Notes under the pieces: generated by a model
Databases searched by the model: none
Told to the model about the DNA's origin: nothing
The model's input: only the letters and a program-made list of their open reading frames with translations
In this document: piece by piece, positions 48,151-58,025 of the stretch
Layout of the letters: each line of letters starts with the position of its first letter
Position numbering within the stretch: the first letter of the stretch is position 1
Assembly (NCBI GenBank): GCA_018815925.1
Contig: JAHIWS010000020.1
Coordinates: 1-64,000 of the forward strand
From: Nanobdellota archaeon
GTDB taxonomy: Archaea > Nanobdellota > Nanobdellia > Pacearchaeales > GW2011-AR1
Direction of reading: 5' to 3'
Length of the DNA stretch: 64,000 bases
Translations under genes and position numbers: made by a program

Positions 48151-48546
48151 ATAAGAAGTTTGCCTCATTGCCCTGGCCCTGGAATCTCCCGGTTTATAGG
48201 CTTCTTTTCTTCTTACATCTGCAACCAGTAAATTCCTATCATAACTTAAAAAAGCTTCAGAAAGCTCTTTTGAATTCGTAAATTTAATAATAGCCCTTGA
48301 TAATGCAACCCTTGCAGCTTCTATTTGTGATTTTTCCCCGCCACTTTTAACATTTATTTCAATATCAAAATTTAATTTTCCTAAAATTTTTTCAGCAATT
48401 CTTAAGGGTTCTTCTATTTTGAATTTATCAAATTTTTGAAGAGATGTAAATGGTTTTTTATTGATTGTGACTTTTCCAGAACCTTCTCTAATAAGGGCTT
48501 TTGCAATAGCCCTTTTTCTTTTTCCAGATGTAATTATTTTTTTCAT
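48145..48546 (-). CDS. rps9: Ribosomal protein S9 (uS9)
   Basis: SGKRKRAIAKALIREGSGKVTINKKP…CT-terminal DSRARAMRQTSYR. Confidence 0.95.
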   Translation of the reverse strand: MKKIITSGKRKRAIAKALIREGSGKVTINKKPFTSLQKFDKFKIEEPLRIAEKILGKLNFDIEINVKSGGEKSQIEAARVALSRAIIKFTNSKELSEAFLSYDRNLLVADVRRKEAYKPGDSRARAMRQTSYR

Positions 48547-48601
48547 TTAAAATTGTATTTATGTTTATTTTGAATGAATGGAAATTTTATATTTACTTTT
48601 A

Positions 48602-48994
48602 TCATTTTTTTAGTTCATTAATTTTTAAAAATTTGGTTTTCTTTTCTTTTCCACCTATTATTTTTTTTGATTCTTCAAATTCCTTTGGAGTTTTAGAATA
48701 ACATTTTATTCTTTTAAGAGCCTGTTTTCCTCTTCCTTTTCTATGATTAGGAATCATCCCCCTTATTGTTCTTTTAACAATTAAATAAGGAACTCTTGAA
48801 ATTTTTGGGCCTTTTTGCCCACTTCCAACTCTTTGCCTTTTTGCTTCAAATTTTTCTTTAATATCTTTTTTATTGCCTGTGATGACTATTTGGTTACAGT
48901 TTAAGAGAACAATTTCTTCTCCTTTAAGTGCTTCTTTAGCAATATAACTAGCTAATCTTCCAAGAATTGCGTTTTTACCGTTGATTATTTTCAT
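48602..48994 (-). CDS. rpl13: Ribosomal protein L13 (uL13)
   Basis: IINGKNAILGRLASYIAKEALKGEEIVLLNC. Confidence 0.93.
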   Translation of the reverse strand: MKIINGKNAILGRLASYIAKEALKGEEIVLLNCNQIVITGNKKDIKEKFEAKRQRVGSGQKGPKISRVPYLIVKRTIRGMIPNHRKGRGKQALKRIKCYSKTPKEFEESKKIIGGKEKKTKFLKINELKK

Positions 48995-49344
48995 CTTAAA
49001 ACTACCAATCCTTTCCTTTCAGGATTTTTTTTAATTTCTTCTGAGATAGTTAAATATTCACAACCAGCCTGTTTTAGTTTTTCTTTCGCCTTTTCTGAAA
49101 AAGAAAAAGCAACCACTTTTATTTTCTTTCCTATTTCTCCTTGAGAAAGAATTTTTCCAGGAACAACAACATTTTCTTTTAATTTATCTACATTAAAATT
49201 TTTTTGTTTTTTTCTAGGGCCTGATAATATTTCAGCAACTTCTTTCCACCTTTTGTTTTTTTTAGCAAGTCTAATAGTTTCAACTAATTCTATATTATGC
49301 TTTTTTTTTGTTTGTTTTTCAATTTTAGTATTTGATTTACTCAT
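48991..49344 (-). CDS. rpl18e: Ribosomal protein L18e
   Basis: VVVPGKILSQGEIGKKIKVVAFSFSEKAKEKLKQAG; operon position. Confidence 0.9.
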   Translation of the reverse strand: MSKSNTKIEKQTKKKHNIELVETIRLAKKNKRWKEVAEILSGPRKKQKNFNVDKLKENVVVPGKILSQGEIGKKIKVVAFSFSEKAKEKLKQAGCEYLTISEEIKKNPERKGLVVLR

Positions 49345-49529
49345 TTTTTGATTTTGCAGAAGTAGTTACCCTACTCTGCTAACGCTTGGTTTGACTCGCA
49401 GGTTTTGTAAAAATGTTAGTTTTGAGATGTTTATAAAGGTTTTTATATGCTTAATTAATTCTTAGTTTATTAACCTTAAGCCTAATTTAAAGGAAAGTTT
49501 GATAAAGAAAAATTTGGTTATCTTTATAA

Positions 49530-49613
49530 GCGGAGTTGCTGGAGTGGTCAAACAGGATGGACTCAAAATCCATTAGCTTAGTGCTTACACAGGTTCGAAT
49601 CCTGTACTCCGCA
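49530..49613 (+). tRNA. tRNA-Leu (CAA)
   Basis: GCGGAGU/ACUCCGC acceptor, AUGGA-CUCAAAA-UCCAU anticodon arm, long variable arm. Confidence 0.95.
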
Positions 49614-49628
49614 TAAAAACCTTTACAA

Positions 49629-50354
49629 TCATTCTTTACTAATTTTTTTTCCAACTTCGGCTAAGCCTTTTTTTAAGATTTCAATAGATTTTTTAAAAAT
49701 ATCTTCACAAGGAAGATGACCAAAACTTTCAAGAGTTATTAAAAGTTCATTTGTTGGATTTATATTTATTAATTCTTTTCCTTGTTTTTTGAAGTATTCA
49801 AGACAAATACCACATTCATCACATTTTTCAGAATTTTGAATTTTTATTTTTCCATTTTCAGAGGAAAAAACTTTGAGAGGACAAATATCAACAATTTCTG
49901 TTGGACAATTTCTGTCAACTTTAATATCAAAAATATTCCTATAAAACATTAAACCTGGGGTGAATTTAGAGTGTTCTTTTCCTTTTCCGGTTTGTGTAGT
50001 TGCAACAAATTCTAATTCCTGACCCCTTTTTAAATCACTAATAGGAATTTTATTATGTGCTGGTTGTATAATTCCTTTTAATTCCTCGGAGTAAACAGGT
50101 CCTTCTTTTTTTGAACTCAATTTAAGCTTAATTTCTTTTGATTTTGGGCTTATTTTACTGCTTTCTAAAGGGATTAAACCTAACCTATGGGCAATTGTTT
50201 CATCATAAAGAGGAGAATCATTTTTTGAAATTTCCACACTCTCTATTGCAAGGGTTGGAATTTGGTTTATGTATCTTCTTATAGCATTTGCTAAACTTTC
50301 ATTTATTTCTGCATTAAAAATAATCTGGTTTTCTTGTTTTTTTTGAAGTTTCAT
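49629..50354 (-). CDS. rpoD: RNA polymerase subunit D
   Basis: SLANAIRRYINQIPTLAIESVEI…DETIAHRLGLIPL; ferredoxin-like Cys. Confidence 0.94.
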   Translation of the reverse strand: MKLQKKQENQIIFNAEINESLANAIRRYINQIPTLAIESVEISKNDSPLYDETIAHRLGLIPLESSKISPKSKEIKLKLSSKKEGPVYSEELKGIIQPAHNKIPISDLKRGQELEFVATTQTGKGKEHSKFTPGLMFYRNIFDIKVDRNCPTEIVDICPLKVFSSENGKIKIQNSEKCDECGICLEYFKKQGKELININPTNELLITLESFGHLPCEDIFKKSIEILKKGLAEVGKKISKE

Positions 50355-50390
50355 AGTATTTTTTAATATACTTTGTTTTTAAATTTATCT

Positions 50391-50813
50391 TTAAGGTCTT
50401 CGACCCCTTCGACCCCCTTTCTTTTTTGGGCCTCCTCTTGGAACCCTTGTTGTATCAAGGATATTTAAAATTTTAAATCCTGATCTCGATAAACTTTTTA
50501 TTATAGCATTTGCTCCAGGACCAGGAGCAGGATTTCTGGTTTTTGCTCTTATTCTAACATATAGGAATTTAATACCTAAATCTTGAATGTTTTCTGCAAT
50601 TCTTTTGGCTATAAACATGGCTATGGTTGGATTTGCTTTTAATCTTCCATGTTTTGTAACCATACCTCCTGTAACTTTTGAAATTGTTTTACCAGACATA
50701 TCTGTTACATGTACTATTGTATTGTTAAAAGAGGTATAAATATTTACAACTGCTTCTACTTCTTTTTTGGGTTTTTTAGGTGTTTTTTTGATTTCTGTTT
50801 TTTCTTCAGGCAT
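50391..50813 (-). CDS. rps11: Ribosomal protein S11 (uS11)
   Basis: NIYTSFNNTIVHVTDMSGKTI…GPGANAIIKSLSRSG…RRGRRP. Confidence 0.96.
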   Translation of the reverse strand: MPEEKTEIKKTPKKPKKEVEAVVNIYTSFNNTIVHVTDMSGKTISKVTGGMVTKHGRLKANPTIAMFIAKRIAENIQDLGIKFLYVRIRAKTRNPAPGPGANAIIKSLSRSGFKILNILDTTRVPRGGPKKKGGRRGRRP

Positions 50814-50815
50814 TT

Positions 50816-51283
50816 TTATTTATTTTTTTCTGTTTTAATTTTCTTTTTTAAACTAATTTTATCTTCTAATTCTAAAGGAACAATATATGAAGGAATATTA
50901 ATAATCCTTTTATTAACTAACACTTTTTTATGAACTATTAACTGCCGTGCACTTTTTGGCGTTGTAGCGAGTTTTTTAGTTAAAACTAATGTTTGAAGCC
51001 TTCTTTTTAAATAATCTTTTTTATCTAGAGAAAGAATATCTCCTATAGATTCAATTTTAAAACCAATTTTTTTTAACCCATTAAAAAGAACTTTTTGTTC
51101 ATTTGAATCTGCAGAAATTAGTTTTTTAGCTTTTTCTCTTATTTTTTTTATCTGAGCTTCTGCTTTCCAAATCTCTTTTTTGTTTTTTAACCCAAAATCT
51201 TTTTTTATCTGAGCTTCTTCGGCAATTCTAGTTTTATCAAAAGGTCTTTTTGGTTTTGAATATTTTTTGTGTTTACGTTTCAT
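50816..51283 (-). CDS. rps4: Ribosomal protein S4 (uS4)
   Basis: S4 domain LQTLVLTKKLATTPKSARQLIVHKKVLVNKRIINIPSYIV. Confidence 0.94.
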   Translation of the reverse strand: MKRKHKKYSKPKRPFDKTRIAEEAQIKKDFGLKNKKEIWKAEAQIKKIREKAKKLISADSNEQKVLFNGLKKIGFKIESIGDILSLDKKDYLKRRLQTLVLTKKLATTPKSARQLIVHKKVLVNKRIINIPSYIVPLELEDKISLKKKIKTEKNK

Positions 51284-51858
51284 TTTTTCTTAACTTTCTT
51301 TTTAATTCCTGTTGCTTTTTTTCTGTTTTTTCTAAAATTACTTCTTGTTCTTTGTCCTCTTGTTGGAAGTCCAGCCATGTGTCTATAACCCCTATAGCTT
51401 TTTATTTTCTTAAGCCTCTTAATATCAAAATCTGTTCTTAATTCTAAATCGCTCCCCACCAAGTGTTTATTTTCACCATCTTCAAAATCTTTTTGCCTAT
51501 TTACTAAATATTTTGGGATTCCAGGGTTTTTTAAAAATTCAACAATTTTTTTAATCTCTTCGTCTTTTAATGAACCAATTTTTCTATTTTTATTTATTTT
51601 AAGGATTTTACAAATAGCATTAGATAAAGCCCATGAGATTCCTTTTATCTTTGCTAGGCCAGGATATATCTTCATCTTCCCTTCTATATCTTTTGAAAGA
51701 ATTCTAACTACTCTGTCTTCATACATTTGTTCTAATTTTTGTTCTTTAATACCTGAAATACTTTTATCTTCAAGTGCTTGTTTTTTAGTTTGGCTGCTTG
51801 CAGACGGGATAGCTAGAGGTTTTGTCTCTTGTCTTTTTTCTAATTTTTGTTCTTTCAT
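51280..51858 (-). CDS. rps13: Ribosomal protein S13 (uS13)
   Basis: IKGISWALSNAICKIL…YRGYRHMAGLPTRGQRTRSNFRKN. Confidence 0.95.
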   Translation of the reverse strand: MKEQKLEKRQETKPLAIPSASSQTKKQALEDKSISGIKEQKLEQMYEDRVVRILSKDIEGKMKIYPGLAKIKGISWALSNAICKILKINKNRKIGSLKDEEIKKIVEFLKNPGIPKYLVNRQKDFEDGENKHLVGSDLELRTDFDIKRLKKIKSYRGYRHMAGLPTRGQRTRSNFRKNRKKATGIKKKVKKK

Positions 51859-51860
51859 TT

Positions 51861-52397
51861 TTAATTTACAAATAAATTATATCTTTCGAGAGATGTTAAC
51901 TCCTTTAAAATTCTTTTTTCAATTGCTTTTTGAGGATCAGGAAGGTTTTGAATTCTTTTTTTCATATCCTCAAAAGATTCAAAAGCTTTTTCTTTTCTTT
52001 TAGTGATGATTTCTTTCATGTGTTTTTTGCCTAAACCAGGAAGCATTTCTATTTGATGTATCCTTTTGTTAATTGCATCTGCTTTATTAAAAAATTCAAC
52101 AAATTCTTTTTCTTTTTCTTTTACTACTTTCCCAATATGCTCTTCTAATTGTTGTTTTGCAGTTTCAGTTATTTTTTCTTTAGGAAGTCTTCCAAGAATA
52201 TAATATATTTTATCTCTTTTTCCTTCCCCAATATAAACTTTTTCTCCTATTTCTAAACTAATTCCTCTTCTAGGGACTAATTCTAAAAGAGTAAATTGGG
52301 TTTCCCCTATAGCTTGTGCTATAGGCATCATTTTCCTATCCAAAGGATATCCATTTGGTAAAAATTCTAAGATTATTGCGTGGTCTTCCTTTGTCAT
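51861..52397 (-). CDS. DUF655 conserved archaeal protein
   Basis: HAIILEFLPNGYPLDRKMMPIAQAIGETQFTLLELVPRRG…HQIEMLPGLGKKHM. Confidence 0.85.
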   Translation of the reverse strand: MTKEDHAIILEFLPNGYPLDRKMMPIAQAIGETQFTLLELVPRRGISLEIGEKVYIGEGKRDKIYYILGRLPKEKITETAKQQLEEHIGKVVKEKEKEFVEFFNKADAINKRIHQIEMLPGLGKKHMKEIITKRKEKAFESFEDMKKRIQNLPDPQKAIEKRILKELTSLERYNLFVN

Positions 52398-52402
52398 TTT
52401 TT

Positions 52403-52708
52403 TTATTCGAATTCTTTAACAATTTTAAGTATTTTTTGGGCTTCATCCTCATTTAAACCAACATCTGTGAAAATTTTGTTTAATTCTTCCGCTGTCTCAG
52501 GCATTATGTCAATTATTTTACTAGTATGATTTTCATTAATTTTCATTAAATCTAATGTTTCAATTTTTTTTCTAAATTCTTTAGCTTCTTTTGGTTTTAA
52601 ATTAGTAAACTTTTTTATAAATGCAAGAACATCTGCTTTGCTATCTTTTGTTTTGAGAACATCTTCAAGACTTTCAGCCATACTGAGGGTTTTAATTTTT
52701 TCTATCAT
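52403..52708 (-). CDS. rpoF: RNA polymerase subunit F (Rpb4)
   Basis: Length, operon position next to rpl21e and DUF655. Confidence 0.8.
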   Translation of the reverse strand: MIEKIKTLSMAESLEDVLKTKDSKADVLAFIKKFTNLKPKEAKEFRKKIETLDLMKINENHTSKIIDIMPETAEELNKIFTDVGLNEDEAQKILKIVKEFE

Positions 52709-52718
52709 TTTATGTGTT

Positions 52719-52976
52719 TTAATTTGGTTTTATTTTTTTTAAATGTATTGGAGGTATTAAAAATGTTTTCTCTTTGTTTTGATCCTTCATTTTTATAATA
52801 TAAACCCCTCCTTTTTTACCTTCTACTACTCCGGTTCTTCCTTGAATTTTTAAAGGAAAACTTGATTTTACAGATGATTCTCTTTTTACACTTACTTTTT
52901 CTCCTTTTTTTAGTTCCTGAAAGTATCTACTAAGTTTTAGTTTTCCTTTTGTTTTAATTTTTTTCTTTTGAACCAT
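52719..52976 (-). CDS. rpl21e: Ribosomal protein L21e
   Basis: LSRYFQELKKGEKVSVKRESSVKSSFPLKIQGRTGVVEGKKGGVYII. Confidence 0.88.
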   Translation of the reverse strand: MVQKKKIKTKGKLKLSRYFQELKKGEKVSVKRESSVKSSFPLKIQGRTGVVEGKKGGVYIIKMKDQNKEKTFLIPPIHLKKIKPN

Positions 52977-53010
52977 ATTTTACCCAGAAATAGCTTATTT
53001 AAAAAGGTAT

Positions 53011-53223
53011 CTAATTAAAATTTTTAGACCTAGAAAAATCACCGGAAACGTCTGTAAAAGCCAAATCTCCATTTTTTCTTGCATTTTCCATATTTTGAAC
53101 TATTGCTTTAAACATTTTTTCACCCCAAACATTTTTTCCACATTTTTCACAAAAATCAATAACACTCTCATCAGAAATTTCTGCATGGCAATAAATACAT
53201 TTTTTACTCATAGGATTCACCAC
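53011..53223 (-). CDS. Small zinc-ribbon protein
   Basis: CIYCHAEISDESVIDFCEKCGKNVWGEKMFKAIVQNMENAR. Confidence 0.7.
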   Translation of the reverse strand: MVNPMSKKCIYCHAEISDESVIDFCEKCGKNVWGEKMFKAIVQNMENARKNGDLAFTDVSGDFSRSKNFN

Positions 53224-53301
53224 TTTTTAAGCTGAATTATTTGGGAAACAAAATTAGTTTTTAAACTTTTAGGAGAATTTTAAAGTTACTCTTTTAAGTT
53301 T

Positions 53302-54465
53302 TTATTTTTTTGGAAAGATTGTAAGAATACTATTTTTATCATATAAAATATATTTTGTATCCAGGGTATCATATTTTTCAGGATCTTTTTTGTATTTTCT
53401 CTTAGAAATCCAGTTTTCTTTTGTTAAAGTGTCACTAATTTGTTTACTATTAATATTTATTCCCTTCTCTTCAGAAAAATATTTTTTTGTTTCTTTTCTC
53501 ATTATTTTTGCAATTTTTTTATTAGAGTAATATTTCGTTTTTAACCCAATAATTCTCTCATTAAAACTTGTATCCCCCTCATAAGTCATTTCCTTTACAA
53601 GGGAATAGTTTGACCTCATATACTCTTTATTTTTTGCTTTGAAATTTCTTTCTTGATATTCTTTTAATTTTGGCTCAATATCCATGTTGTCTAGAGAAGC
53701 AAATTTAGGGTTTGTTATTTCAAAATTACATTTATTTTCAAGACCAATTTTTTTATTAATGCCCTTTTCTTGAGTATCCCTTTCAAGATTCTTTTTCTTA
53801 AAAACATCTTTTTCACCCTCTGCAACATATTTTTTATTTATTTCTGATTCTGGTTTTTCAACCTGTATTCTTGTTAAATAAGAGGCTAAGTATTTTTCTG
53901 TTCCCATTCCTAATTTATTTAAATTAATTTTAGTTAACCTAACTCTCTTGTTTAATATTTCTTTAGGTAAAACTATAAATCCTTCAGAATTAGGAAAATA
54001 ATCTACCCCCTCTACTAAAACCCCATAATCTGGTCCCGGAGTTCTTATTCCTTTTTTTGTATATCTTAGAAAGGTTTTTCCCAGGATTGTTGTACCTGCT
54101 TTTTCCAGAACATCGGCTCTTATTACTGATTTTTTATTTTTATCTTTTATATTTAGTGTAACTAGTTTTGGAGTTTGTTTTTTTGGTTCAACAAAATTAG
54201 CAAATTGTGCTTGGATTATTGGTTTTTCAAATTTGGAAATTACTTCTAATTTTGCTTTGGGAAATTTTATATAAGGAGATTCTTTTTTATCTATTGTAAA
54301 ATATCCTAGGCCTCCAATAGTCAAGATAGGAATAAAAAAATATTTTAATAAAATAGATTTTATGCTTTGGTTTCTATAAAACTTTTTTGGAGTCCATACT
54401 TGAGCGTCACTAGAACGACTAATTGCTAGGAGTCTTTCCTTCATGTTCTTCAATCTAAATCCCAT
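53302..54465 (-). CDS. Membrane-anchored hypothetical protein
   Basis: 387-aa ORF with one N-terminal TM. Confidence 0.6.
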   Translation of the reverse strand: MGFRLKNMKERLLAISRSSDAQVWTPKKFYRNQSIKSILLKYFFIPILTIGGLGYFTIDKKESPYIKFPKAKLEVISKFEKPIIQAQFANFVEPKKQTPKLVTLNIKDKNKKSVIRADVLEKAGTTILGKTFLRYTKKGIRTPGPDYGVLVEGVDYFPNSEGFIVLPKEILNKRVRLTKINLNKLGMGTEKYLASYLTRIQVEKPESEINKKYVAEGEKDVFKKKNLERDTQEKGINKKIGLENKCNFEITNPKFASLDNMDIEPKLKEYQERNFKAKNKEYMRSNYSLVKEMTYEGDTSFNERIIGLKTKYYSNKKIAKIMRKETKKYFSEEKGININSKQISDTLTKENWISKRKYKKDPEKYDTLDTKYILYDKNSILTIFPKK

Positions 54466-54504
54466 GTTATTTTAAGGTGTCTAAATTATTTATAAATTAT
54501 TGTA

Positions 54505-55713
54505 TTACTCATACCTCAACGCATCAACAACATTTGTTTTACTTGCTTGCATTGCTGGAAGAATCCCAGATATAGCACCTATTAAAAATCCAAATCCTAA
54601 ACACCCTAAGATTAAATAGGTGGGAGCAGCTGCTTGTAAAAGATTTGTATTCAAAGAAGTAATTGCTATGTATTCTATTGTTTTACTTACTCCTAGTCCT
54701 AAACTAACTCCTATTATTCCTCCTACAAGCCCTAACATACCAGATTCAATTAAGAAGATCATTAAAACATCTTTATTCTGCGCCCCAATAGCTTTCATAA
54801 CCCCTATCTCTCTTGTTCTTTCAATAACAGAAGTATACATTGTGTTTGCAATTCCAATTGCCCCTACAATTAGAGAAATAGCTGCGACTCCTGCTAAAAA
54901 AGCAGTAACAATATTAAGTATATTTCCAAAACTTTCTAATAATTGATCAGGGGTGAGTATATCAAAATCTTGATTTTTTTCAGTAACATCCCTTAAATTT
55001 CTTAATTTTTTTTCAACTCTATCTGCAACTTCTAAAATATCTTCTCCTTCATCAATTTGGACAACAATCCAATCAACTCTTTCAGGAATATTAAATAATT
55101 CTCTTGCACTTTCTAAACTCATTACAACCATTTGATCATCGTCAGGGTTTCCAATTTTTTCAAATACCCCCCTAACCTTGAAATCTTGGCCATTAATTAT
55201 TAATTTGTTTCCAGTTTTTACTGGTTTTCCCCAGAGATTTCCTTCCTTATGATTAATCCCTAAATTAACCCCTGAATCTCCTTGTTGTAAAAATCTTCCT
55301 TCATTAACCTCAAGGTTTCCTGTTTCTGCAAAAAGATTAGTATGGAGAGCAACCCCCCAAACTAGCATATATCTTTCTGTTCCTGCAAATTCAATTTTGG
55401 CATTTCCTGCAATATAGTCAGCAACATCTTTAACCCCTCTAACACTTTTTATAGTGTTTACATCCTCTTCTCTAAGGATTGTTCCGCCTACACTTCCAGG
55501 AGGTCCAAGAAACCCTGTTGAAGGTTGGACAAAAAATTTATCAGCTCCAAGAGTTTCAAATTGTTCTTTAACAGCTCCTTGTAAACCTAAAGACAAACTA
55601 ATAAGCATAAAAATAGTTGCAATTGAAATGAAAATACCTAACATGGTCAACCCTGTTCTAAGCTTTCGCTTCTGCAAGTTTCTCAAACCCAGTTTAAAGT
55701 AATCTGTTAGCAT
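54505..55713 (-). CDS. FtsX/MacB-type ABC permease (copy 1)
   Basis: RTGLTMLGIFISIATIFMLISLSLGL; TSVIERTREIGVMKAIGA. Confidence 0.9.
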   Translation of the reverse strand: MLTDYFKLGLRNLQKRKLRTGLTMLGIFISIATIFMLISLSLGLQGAVKEQFETLGADKFFVQPSTGFLGPPGSVGGTILREEDVNTIKSVRGVKDVADYIAGNAKIEFAGTERYMLVWGVALHTNLFAETGNLEVNEGRFLQQGDSGVNLGINHKEGNLWGKPVKTGNKLIINGQDFKVRGVFEKIGNPDDDQMVVMSLESARELFNIPERVDWIVVQIDEGEDILEVADRVEKKLRNLRDVTEKNQDFDILTPDQLLESFGNILNIVTAFLAGVAAISLIVGAIGIANTMYTSVIERTREIGVMKAIGAQNKDVLMIFLIESGMLGLVGGIIGVSLGLGVSKTIEYIAITSLNTNLLQAAAPTYLILGCLGFGFLIGAISGILPAMQASKTNVVDALRYE

Positions 55714-56015
55714 TTTTCCTTTTCTTGTTTAATTAAATAATCAATAATTTTTGAACCAAGGTTTTGATGGGAATGTCTTATTTTTATTATATCTTCTAAA
55801 GAAATATTTTTAGGCAGGCTTACATCAACAATTATTTTACCAAAATTATTTTTTTCTAAAACATATACTGGTTCATGACCTAATTCAATAGCTTTATTAT
55901 AATTTATTCTAGGGTTTCTCAAACAATTATCCAATACATCTTCTGGCCATTTTTGTTCCTTCCAAAATTCTCTTAATTGTTGCTCTTTGTTGAAGTATTT
56001 TTTGTTCATCCTCAA
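55707..56015 (-). CDS. Small hypothetical protein between the two permeases
   Basis: 102-aa ORF with overlapping ends. Confidence 0.55.
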   Translation of the reverse strand: MRMNKKYFNKEQQLREFWKEQKWPEDVLDNCLRNPRINYNKAIELGHEPVYVLEKNNFGKIIVDVSLPKNISLEDIIKIRHSHQNLGSKIIDYLIKQEKEKC

Positions 56016-57229
56016 CTCCTTAATGCATCAACCACATTTAATTTACTTGCTTGCATTGCAGGAAAAATTCCTGAAATTATTCCTACAAAAAATGAAAATC
56101 CAACAGCCCCAATCAACAACCCATAATTTGCACTAACCCTAAATAAATTAATTCCAAGAGCTTGGCTAGCAATTGATGAGGCTCCAAAAGCAATACCTAT
56201 TCCTATTAAAGACCCTATACTTCCTCCAACAAGCCCCAACATACCAGATTCAATTAAGAAGATCATTAAAACATCTTTATTCTGCGCCCCAATAGCTTTC
56301 ATAACCCCTATCTCTCTTGTTCTTTCAACAACAGAAGTATACATTGTGTTTGCAATTCCAACACCTCCAACAAAAAGAGAAATCATAGCAATTCCAACAA
56401 CAATTATGTTGATAATATTAAGAATTGTATTAACAGATTCTAATGATTGGAGGGGTGTTTCTACTGTAAATGTTTCTTCTCCCAATTTTTCATTTCTGTC
56501 ATTTCTTAATTTTCTTTCAATTTCTTTAGCAATATCTTCTATTTGGTTTTTATCTTGAACTTTAGCAACAATTAAATCATATTCTCCTTTTGTTTCAAAA
56601 AGATTTTGCATATCTTTTGTATTCATATAAATAATCCCATTAAGTTGAATGCTGCTTGATTTTTCCAAAATCCCAATTATTTCAAAACTAAAATCATTAA
56701 TTAAAACATTTTTTTCAATTAAAAATGGTTTTTCAAAATCATTTGTTTCAAGAAAAAAATTTCCTAGCATAATTTTTCCCCTATCTCCTGGTTCTAATAA
56801 ACGGCCTTGTTCTGCTTCAACACCTAAAGTTTCATAAAATAAATTGGCTAGCTTTTTTTCATCAGGAACATCTGTTCCATATCCAAACCCAGAAATTTTA
56901 TTATATTCTAATTTCCCAACCCTTATTAATCTTGGAATTACAGCTTCTACTCCTTGGATATTTTCAATTATTTTAAGATCATTATCATTAAGTTTTTCAA
57001 CAACAGTGCTTCCAGGAGGCCCAAACCCTGTCCCCTTATTTTGTATTGTTAGTCTATCTAAAGAAAGAGTCCCAAACTGGCTTGTAACAGCTTCTTGGAG
57101 CCCCTGACCCATAGAAATAAGAGCAACAACAGCAGCAATCCCAATAAAAATTCCTAAGATTGTCAACCAGCTTCTTAAACCACGTTTTCTTAAGTTCTTA
57201 AATGCAAGTGAGAAATAGTTTTGTATCAT
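56012..57229 (-). CDS. FtsX/MacB-type ABC permease (copy 2)
   Basis: Same family; TSVVERTREIGVMKAIGAQNKDVLMIFLIESGML shared with copy 1. Confidence 0.9.
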   Translation of the reverse strand: MIQNYFSLAFKNLRKRGLRSWLTILGIFIGIAAVVALISMGQGLQEAVTSQFGTLSLDRLTIQNKGTGFGPPGSTVVEKLNDNDLKIIENIQGVEAVIPRLIRVGKLEYNKISGFGYGTDVPDEKKLANLFYETLGVEAEQGRLLEPGDRGKIMLGNFFLETNDFEKPFLIEKNVLINDFSFEIIGILEKSSSIQLNGIIYMNTKDMQNLFETKGEYDLIVAKVQDKNQIEDIAKEIERKLRNDRNEKLGEETFTVETPLQSLESVNTILNIINIIVVGIAMISLFVGGVGIANTMYTSVVERTREIGVMKAIGAQNKDVLMIFLIESGMLGLVGGSIGSLIGIGIAFGASSIASQALGINLFRVSANYGLLIGAVGFSFFVGIISGIFPAMQASKLNVVDALRS

Positions 57230-58020
57230 TTTTTGGTTTCTTTATATAATTTTTTTAATTCAGGATTGTTTTTGATAAATTCAGAGATGGCTTGCTTATG
57301 ACACCCTCTTTTTTCAGCTATTTCACTCTGATTTAATCCTTTTAATAAACCAGAAGCAATTTCATCATAAATATCTATATTTGCACAAGAAGGTCTTCCT
57401 CTTTTTATTTTTCCTTTAATTTCTTTTATTTCTTTAGCGATTCTTAAGGTTTTTCCATAAGAGATTCCATAAACCTCACTTAGTTTTTTAAGAGAGATAC
57501 CTTCTTCTGTAAAATTAATAATTTGTGTTCGTAGGTGCTTTTTTACTAAATAAGTGTTACGGGAAGATTCATAATCTTCTAACATTTCCATAAAAGATTT
57601 ATTCCTCCTCACTCTTTCATGATATTCTTCAACAGCCCTCTTAAAAGGATTATATTTTTGGAAATTATTAAAAGAATTAAGACCCTCTAACAAATCTTCT
57701 TTTTTAATCATGGTGTGCTTACTAAAGTATTTTTCAGAGTTAGAATAAATATTTTTTTCTAAAGGAATTCCTCTTGCTGCAATGTGAAGTTTTAATTCAT
57801 TCAGGGTTTTTTTACCAAGTTCCTTTGTTTTTTTTATTTTTTTTTCTGATAAACTCAAAATTTCCTCTATTGTAGGATATTCAAAAATTTTTTTGTTTAA
57901 TAAATTCCAACCAATTACTAAAAGTCTGTTTGCAAGCTTAACACTTTTTTCATCTTCCTGAATAGAACCTTGCAAAACAACCTCAAGGTTTTCTGGCCTA
58001 GAATAAGTTTTGTTTAACAT
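57226..58020 (-). CDS. RNA polymerase alpha-CTD-like domain fused to HTH domains
   Basis: KIKKTKELGKKTLNELKLHIAARGIPL resembles bacterial alpha-CTD; C-terminal NQSEIAEKRGCHKQAISEFIKNN HTH. Confidence 0.65.
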   Translation of the reverse strand: MLNKTYSRPENLEVVLQGSIQEDEKSVKLANRLLVIGWNLLNKKIFEYPTIEEILSLSEKKIKKTKELGKKTLNELKLHIAARGIPLEKNIYSNSEKYFSKHTMIKKEDLLEGLNSFNNFQKYNPFKRAVEEYHERVRRNKSFMEMLEDYESSRNTYLVKKHLRTQIINFTEEGISLKKLSEVYGISYGKTLRIAKEIKEIKGKIKRGRPSCANIDIYDEIASGLLKGLNQSEIAEKRGCHKQAISEFIKNNPELKKLYKETKK

Positions 58021-58025
58021 AGGAG

